NCBI RefSeq assembly: GCF_037975245.1
Contig: NC_092575.1
Location: 6,327,501 to 6,391,500 of the forward strand
Reading direction: 5' to 3'
DNA from: Apostichopus japonicus
Taxonomy: Eukaryota; Echinodermata; Holothuroidea; Aspidochirotida; Stichopodidae
Length of the DNA: 64,000 nucleotides
How positions within the stretch are numbered: the stretch's first letter is position 1; each line of letters opens with the position of its first letter. The notes below the pieces were generated by a model that saw only the letters and a program-made list of their open reading frames with translations, did not search any database and was not told where the DNA came from. The translations under genes were made by a program, and so were the position numbers. Shown piece after piece: positions 58,207 through 64,000 of this stretch.

Positions 58207-60332
58207 ATTATTCAAAATTGTATGAATCTATTAACAACGTGTCGTGGTAACTTGTGAAACGCAAATAGTGTTTATCATTTCTTCATGCCGTTATATATAA
58301 TTTAAGGCAAATCTGAAACAAAATGTTGTGTAATCTATGCTTGCATAATTTCAAACATTTATTCACAGTATTTCTTATCTTAAAACAGCTAAAGTATAGT
58401 TTGAAATACAAATTGCAGACAACATGCAGACAGAGTATGCACTCCAACACAAGATGTATTCATTCTCATATGTGGTAATATATTTTCTCGAGAAACGTTT
58501 GAAACCAGGATAAATTCTCCCAATCAGTTCAAACGAGAATATGAAACTATGCTATAGCCGTTTATAGCCCATGAGACGATAGCTTTTAGTCTTCTATAGT
58601 ATAGCACATGTGACCTAGCCTATAGTCTGATACAGCACATGCGACCTAGCCTATATGTAGTCTCTTATAGTAAATGTGACCTACCTCATAGCCTTCTTTG
58701 CCTATAAGATAAACCAATTGCGACACTGCTCAATTTTACTCTGGACTCCATTGTATAACGAAAACAACAACAACATCATTAACAACAAAAAACATCAACA
58801 ACAACGAAAATAACAAATCGATGGGTCGGTTTCATATGTTTATGATCTGTATTTGAGGAAACTCCCATATTTTTTTTTTACAAAACAAACACAACAGCAA
58901 CGAAAAAGTTATGAAAATTTAATATTTAAAGGTGAAGAATACATAATGCTATTTTATTTCTACATTGACAAAATCTACCAATAAACAAAGAGTTAAATGC
59001 AGCATTTTTGTGTTGGAGTTGGTGTCCAATTAATACAGTGAAATTAGTCCTTTCATTCGACCAACTGAAAGCTTACGATATCGTTGAATAATATTAAATG
59101 TGTAGTCTGGTTTATTTAACGCACAAAATGATGTGATTACTTTGGTTAACAATGTCAGATTTACAACATCCAACCAGGTTGCTATGGTGATATTTTAAGC
59201 AGCCGGCTTCGGGTTACACGTAATATTATAGAACTCTACATTGTACTTGCCATTACAACCACTCGTTTAAGTTATTAGTGTTTCTTTGTGTACGACAGGT
59301 ATGGCGTATTCGTCCCCACCGACTCGACTCTCCCCCCTCCCCGCCACCCTCCCTCCAAATAATAATAGAGCTAAATTATAGTCTTATCAACTGATGACAA
59401 TAGAAATCTCCGCCTGATCTATAGACGCAAGTAAGTTTCGGCATGTGTACCTCGGCTGTAAAACGTGAAGCCATATAGTTAAACATAGTAAAGCTTTCAA
59501 TCAGTTCCCCAGTACTATTGTTTAACATTTGTTGGGAAGCCAATGAAGCAAAAAGGCCAAATTCGAGTTGCTCGCCGGTGTTCTTATTAAAGGTGAAAAA
59601 GTACATTATAAAAAAAAAATTATAACTACGAAAAAAAATTCTATATTTAAAATCCCAAACAATCGTGTTTGTTAGTTTTGCGAAATGTTAAGCCGTCTCG
59701 CCAAAAGATACATACACCCAAATACAAATAGGTCTACATGTTTGTTGATTAGCAGTAGTACGTTATCATGCTAGATTGTCTTCCAGGGTGGTTGCTGATG
59801 TGAAGAGGTGGTTGGTTGCTGATGTGGGTGGTTGCTGATGTGAAGAGATACAGAGCATATGTGTCCATAAATAGTACACATACAAAGCACACACATAAAA
59901 ATATCACAAGCCAATTGTATCCGTTGCTTCAGTCCAGATTCACCATTTACCATTAGACAGTTAAGCGATAGGGGGATGGGGTCGGAGGGGGGGGGGGGTT
60001 AGTACCATAAGTAACATCTCCCCTTTTGGCATTTGCTTTTAGAGTATATAGATGTAAAACAACTTACCGTAAAATCCCTGAATTAATGATAACGTATTAT
60101 AGTTTTCATCTCTAACGTCTCGATGGTTTATATATACCCAATGCATATATTTTTGGTTGCAACCGGAACTTCAAAGAAAATTTCGAAATTGATGTGGTTT
60201 AGTTGGTATATGTATAGCAGGTAGGGGTGGCGTGGACTGAGGAGGTGTAAGGAGTCTAATATTTAATGGTATCGTCCGTAGGCTGACGTTGTGTGATATG
60301 CAAAGCTTCCATTCAGAAGGTGACGTACTCAC
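58207..60332. other. Largely non-coding stretch
   Basis: A minus-strand ORF at 59376-59606 (ending VYRSGGDFYCHQLIRL) follows an acceptor-like TTTTTTTTCGTAG and could join the candidate exon 60333-60436 in phase, but it would encode a Phe run from a T tract. It is left unassigned. Confidence 0.35.
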
Positions 60333-60436
60333 TGGATGACTCCCTCCCTAGCAACGCCAACTTGATCACAGTTTTCTCCTTCCTGACCAGACCACGGCTT
60401 GTTCTCAAACAGATGTCCCTCTCCTTCTTCGACGTA
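60333..60436 (-). CDS. Candidate exon of an unrecognised minus-strand gene
   Basis: Open for 34 codons (YVEEGEGHLFENKPWSGQEG then ENCDQVGVAREGVI) with a strong donor CA|GTGAGTACG. The acceptor is weak, AAAAAAAG in A-rich sequence. No domain recognised. Confidence 0.3.
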
Positions 60437-60669
60437 CTTTTTTTGTTTAAACTTCACTTCTTACTGAATAAAACATGTTAAAAGGAAACTGTGTTGAATA
60501 TACGCATACAGTAAATATGAATATGCATGATTGCACACTGCGTTATAGTTCAAGAGTTCATTGACCTTTCCTTTCCTTTCTCAGCTCTTGTGCCGCGTCG
60601 TTCCTAAACACTGCAAATAATCACAATGTGTGTTTTTCTTTCCATAATTATATCAGTAACGAGGTGTAT

Positions 60670-60866
60670 CTATACGAAGATGAAACGGTTTTCATTCTCT
60701 TCGCCACATTTACAATCCTTTTCTATGGAGGTCCTCTGCCATACACCCCTGCAACCCTGTATATCCACGGCTGCCCATCGAGTCTTTTGTTTCTGTATCC
60801 CTTCTCCGCTGCATATCCCAGAGGAACCATAGGCCGGTCTGCTACACTCTACACAAGCTTTCGAAC
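60670..60866 (-). CDS. Candidate cysteine-rich last exon, possibly TSP1-like
   Basis: A good acceptor TTTATTTTCTCAACAG is followed by 65 codons to a stop: GSKACVECSRPAYGSSGICS, then GEGIQKQKTRWAAVDIQGCR, then GVWQRTSIEKDCKCG. The cysteine spacing and CSGEGIQKQKTR faintly resemble a thrombospondin type 1 repeat. Its relation to 60333-60436 is unclear because it would be upstream yet ends in a stop. Function not assigned. Confidence 0.3.
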
Positions 60867-62199
60867 CTGTTGAGAAAATAAAGAAGGATGTTACAGAGGG
60901 CAAGGTTGACTCAATATCAAAACTAACCTCCCCCTGTATACCCCCGTCATACATGCGAAGCAACCCCCCCCCCCCGTTCACCCACCCCGCCGCACACCGA
61001 ATCGTCCTACCTTACATCCATACCCACGCGATAAAGTATCCCACATCGCCACCCATCAAAAACGAGTGAAGCAACGCTGCAGAAGCTCATATAAGCTTTT
61101 ATTTGAAAAAGTTGTTTAACATTGGCAACCTACATGCCAAGATTTAAGGGTTGCCAATGATATACTGTTAGAGATGTGGGTGTTATAAAAGGCAGCGCAC
61201 ACATACACACACTCACACCAAAACATACACATACTTCACACACGCTATTATGAGTTATAGGTTTGGACATTTTGCTACTCACAACAAAACGCATACCGGT
61301 CATGAATACTAAGAAAGGTTGAAAAACAACCTCCATGATCTGCGGCCTACATTTCATCATAACTGAAAACTCTTCCGACGACAATTTTTTTCCCCTAGAC
61401 AACTTTGTTTCACCACCATTCAAACGTTTTATCCACAACATTTCAGCAGATTTGGACAAGCGCTCTTGAAGGAGTAGCATTTTTACGTTTTCTGAAAATA
61501 TCGTGACCTAAAATGACCTTCAAATTTATAAGATATGCAAATTTAACTCACACAAACCACTGACGAAATTTCAGTCAAATCGAATGAAAAAAATGACGAA
61601 ATGGCAGTCATTCAAACACGATGGCAAAAATATGGCAAAATTTCGGCAGAATCGCACGATCGCTATAGCTCAGCTGAAAAGCTTTCAGATGAGCTAAAAT
61701 GCAAGAATATTCAATGTACACAAAATCACGTGACCGTGTTTTTTGTGACGTAACATTTTCAAGAATTAAGTATTTAGTATAAATAGAACTGAACTGAACA
61801 ACTGAACATTGGTCGAACTTCTAAATTTCAGAGACTCGGGGTATTGCCGAAATTTCAAACCAACTGATAGGACCTATATACCATCTCATTATTTGTGCCC
61901 TAAAATTTATATTTAGAAGAAACTCGCTAGGTTTTGGGAGAAAGAAAATGTGGGCTGTTGTAATCCAGTAGCCAGGTTTTACTAACAAAATTTTCCACTT
62001 CCGCACTTAACCTTACACTTCTTTGCTTATATTCCATTGCCAATTCACTTTCAGGTGTTAGGAATATTTTTTTTCTTGACGGATAATCTCAGATTTCTCA
62101 GTTTTCCGATTGAGTTGTTAGAATTATCTTTCTGAAACGTAAGCGGTCATTGCCTCTTTGGTTAAAAAACTGAGATTCAAATTTCATAAGTTTCTATAG
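60867..62199. other. Non-coding stretch
   Basis: No convincing exon or element. A 116-codon minus ORF at 61130-61480 has no domain character. Confidence 0.4.
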
Positions 62200-62204
62200 C
62201 ATAA

Positions 62205-62528
62205 AATTTTTCGCGCGCTCTGCGCGCGTTTAACATGGTAATGTGAATAACATATAGGCATGCATCGGTTATTATATCGCATGCCAATAACATACAATCG
62301 TTTGCCCGTGTTATTCCCTTCCATATTGGTTAGAAATTATTGGGGAAGTCGTTACAATAGTAATTATAAAAATAATATCAGGTTAACCATTGAAAAACAC
62401 ATTGCAAATTATTTTTCTTTCAGTAGGTGTCCGAAAAATTCTCAGCATATTGCCCGAATATTCACAAGCATTTTTGATTGGGGGCTGCAGACCCCCCCCC
62501 AGCCCCCACCCCGCCTCCTACGCCTATG
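62205..62528. mobile_element. TIR MITE of the CATAGGCGTAGGAG family, copy 2
   Basis: Shares TTTTTCGCGCGC, ACATATAGGC, TTTTCTTTCAGTAGGTG and CTCAGCATATTGCC with 2049-2364, and ends CCTCCTACGCCTATG. The left terminus is not clear. Confidence 0.6.
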
Positions 62529-63016
62529 TTGCCATTATGCATATTCAATTTCCCAAAAAAATCCTAATGCATTTCCAAAAATGCATTGCTATATTACATT
62601 GTGACTTTGTAATAAGCAGAAGCCATTTAAAGCCTACTATGAATAATGAGTATAGTTTTAATCCCATAACCTACCCCATCCTTTCGTATTTTGACATAGT
62701 TCATTTGCTTTCATGTATGTATCGATCGCGTGTGCAGGGATTTGGACTTTATAATGATTTCACCTCATTTTGTCTCGAAAGAAAACTTGTTCCTTGTTTC
62801 CTAATTTGCACATATTGCAGTGCTAGTATGCATTTTTTCCTTAAAGGGGGGAGGGGCGTTGATAGAGTGATGTGTATAGACCTACGCAAATAAGATAATA
62901 CAATAAGAGTTATAAAGGGTACTAAATATCAGGCTGCATCAGTCCAATCGAATTTCTGCAAAGTGCCCTTCGACGTCGGTGCCCCCCAGATTAAAAGTGC
63001 TTCCGCCGCCCTTGCT

Positions 63017-63245
63017 TACAGTCTACTGGTTGCGATGTTATATTTCCAACACGAGTATTCTCAATGGCTGATCCTGACTACTATTGGACTTTTATGAACT
63101 TTACGACAAATTTAAGAAACAGTTCTTCAAATATTAGTTTTGAATTGATTGGTAGATTTTCGTACACAGATGAGTATCTCATTCAACGATACACATTTCG
63201 TATAGACTATACCGTATATCATACGAGACAACGACGGAAATATAG
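63017..63245 (+). pseudogene. Ig V-domain relic, paralogue of the 55710 receptor
   Basis: Closely matches the V-domain segment of the intact gene (GCDVIFPTRVFSMADP, then YYWTF and ISFE, then QRYTFRIDY). Seven extra bases after GACTAT shift the frame, and similarity stops after GACGGAAATATAG. Signal peptide, second domain and membrane segment are absent. The left edge, CCTTGCTTACAG, looks like a splice acceptor, so this could be a single exon from an intron-bearing paralogue. Confidence 0.8.
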
Positions 63246-63817
63246 ATCCTGGAGACAACATTTGCTTATGGCATGTATTTGAACCACCGTTAAGATCGCT
63301 GTGAGGCTTTCTTTGTTTACTGCATTGATATGAGGGGATCATTTCAAGCTGTCCTTCTAAATAGAGACTTTTGTCGAGTTGGACGTGCTGGGCTACATTT
63401 ACACGTCCCTCTCAACATCATCTAATATAATGCGCGTAGTCGCATTTTTTTTTCTCAGAAATGAGAAAATATACTTAGATCTCCTTTCACATTTGCTTTA
63501 AATGTCTTGAATATAACACGTCTGCATCAAATTTATCTTATATCAGAGAATTTTAAAATGAAAGTAAATCACTTCTGGGCGGGGCGTCAAATGTGAATGT
63601 AGATTCATTTTCATTTCTTTTGAATGTAATTCCATACTTTATGATGCCCACTCATGTGAAAATATATTCATGAAAGAACTTTCTACTTCACGTTAAAGAT
63701 CGGTGCGAATGGTTTGAAACCAAATTATGCTATCATAAATATTTGTCGTCAATAGATCTTAGAAACACTCAGCGCAAGAACAAATGAATGTTCGTCAATA
63801 ATTATTGAAAGGCGGAA

Positions 63818-64000
63818 GACAGAAAGTGAAAATGTTCATTGTAGATTATGCTAGATCTATGGCAAAGAATACTTACAGTAGAAATCAATTTCCGTGCATA
63901 CAGACACTAGCAGCCGAATCAGAAAAGCTGTATTCCAAGGTACACACGCGTATACAAATAAACAGCAATAATTTACGGGTTCTGTTGAGGGACTTCGAAA
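63818..64000 (+). promoter_or_regulatory. 5' leader of another Ig receptor paralogue, cut by the window edge
   Basis: ACAGAAAGTGAAAATG, GCATACAGACACTAGCAGCC, AAAGCTGTATTCCAAGGTAC and finally GGACTTCGAAA align in order with 55564-55709, where CTTCGAAAG immediately precedes the start codon. The coding start is therefore expected within a few bases beyond 64000. Confidence 0.65.

Noticed and set aside
61130-61480. 116-aa minus ORF
   Set aside because: No domain, no splice context and low-complexity Cys/Val segment from a CA-rich tract.

Overview
This is a piece of a metazoan nuclear genome. It is AT-rich and gene-sparse, genes are split by GT-AG introns, there is an animal-type U2 snRNA gene, and tRNA-derived SINEs, tandem satellites and short non-autonomous DNA transposons are abundant. 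The TIR families, a foldback-type element resembling the sea-urchin TU class, and echinoderm-like Ig receptors suggest a marine invertebrate, most likely an echinoderm. That assignment is inference; no species marker is present. Nothing prokaryotic or viral was found.

Genes. (1) 2493-4607 (+): the last three exons of a type I membrane receptor (stalk, transmembrane segment, tyrosine-bearing tail). (2) 18382-26938 (-): a complete four-exon gene for a secreted 205-aa thioredoxin-fold (DsbA-like) protein with a CPDS motif and a cis-proline loop. (3) 32253-41151 (-): a 20-exon gene, assembled here by phase-consistent splice sites, for a 715-aa protein with a hydrophobic N-terminus, two tandem copies of a ~242-aa block of unrecognised modules, and a C-terminal LsmAD (ataxin-2-type) domain without a recognisable Lsm domain. 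(4) 43273-43463 (-): U2 snRNA with a 3' box. (5) 55710-56900 (+): an intronless 396-aa Ig-superfamily receptor. A frameshifted V-domain relic lies at 63017-63245. At the right edge (63818-64000) is a sequence homologous to this gene's 5' leader, so another paralogue probably starts just outside the window.

Mobile and repetitive DNA fills most of the rest. A ~325-bp satellite (1-1317 and 11878-12760) is interrupted by a 9.8-kb segment bounded by two copies of one hAT-like MITE. The flanking 8-bp duplications match crosswise, as expected if a DNA circle had entered by MITE-MITE recombination. Inside the segment are the receptor exons, a TIR element (4728-5838) and seven apparently identical 371-bp repeats, each with a tRNA-like Pol III unit. 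Other elements are a 4.3-kb foldback-like element with 9-bp target duplications (27206-31511), a smaller foldback element (54369-55253), hAT-like MITEs with clean 8-bp duplications including one nested pair (47623-48717), three copies of a TTAA-flanked MITE, and several minisatellites.

Splice structures, relationships and duplications were read by eye. Exon junctions were checked for GT/AG and phase, but no alignment or database search was run.
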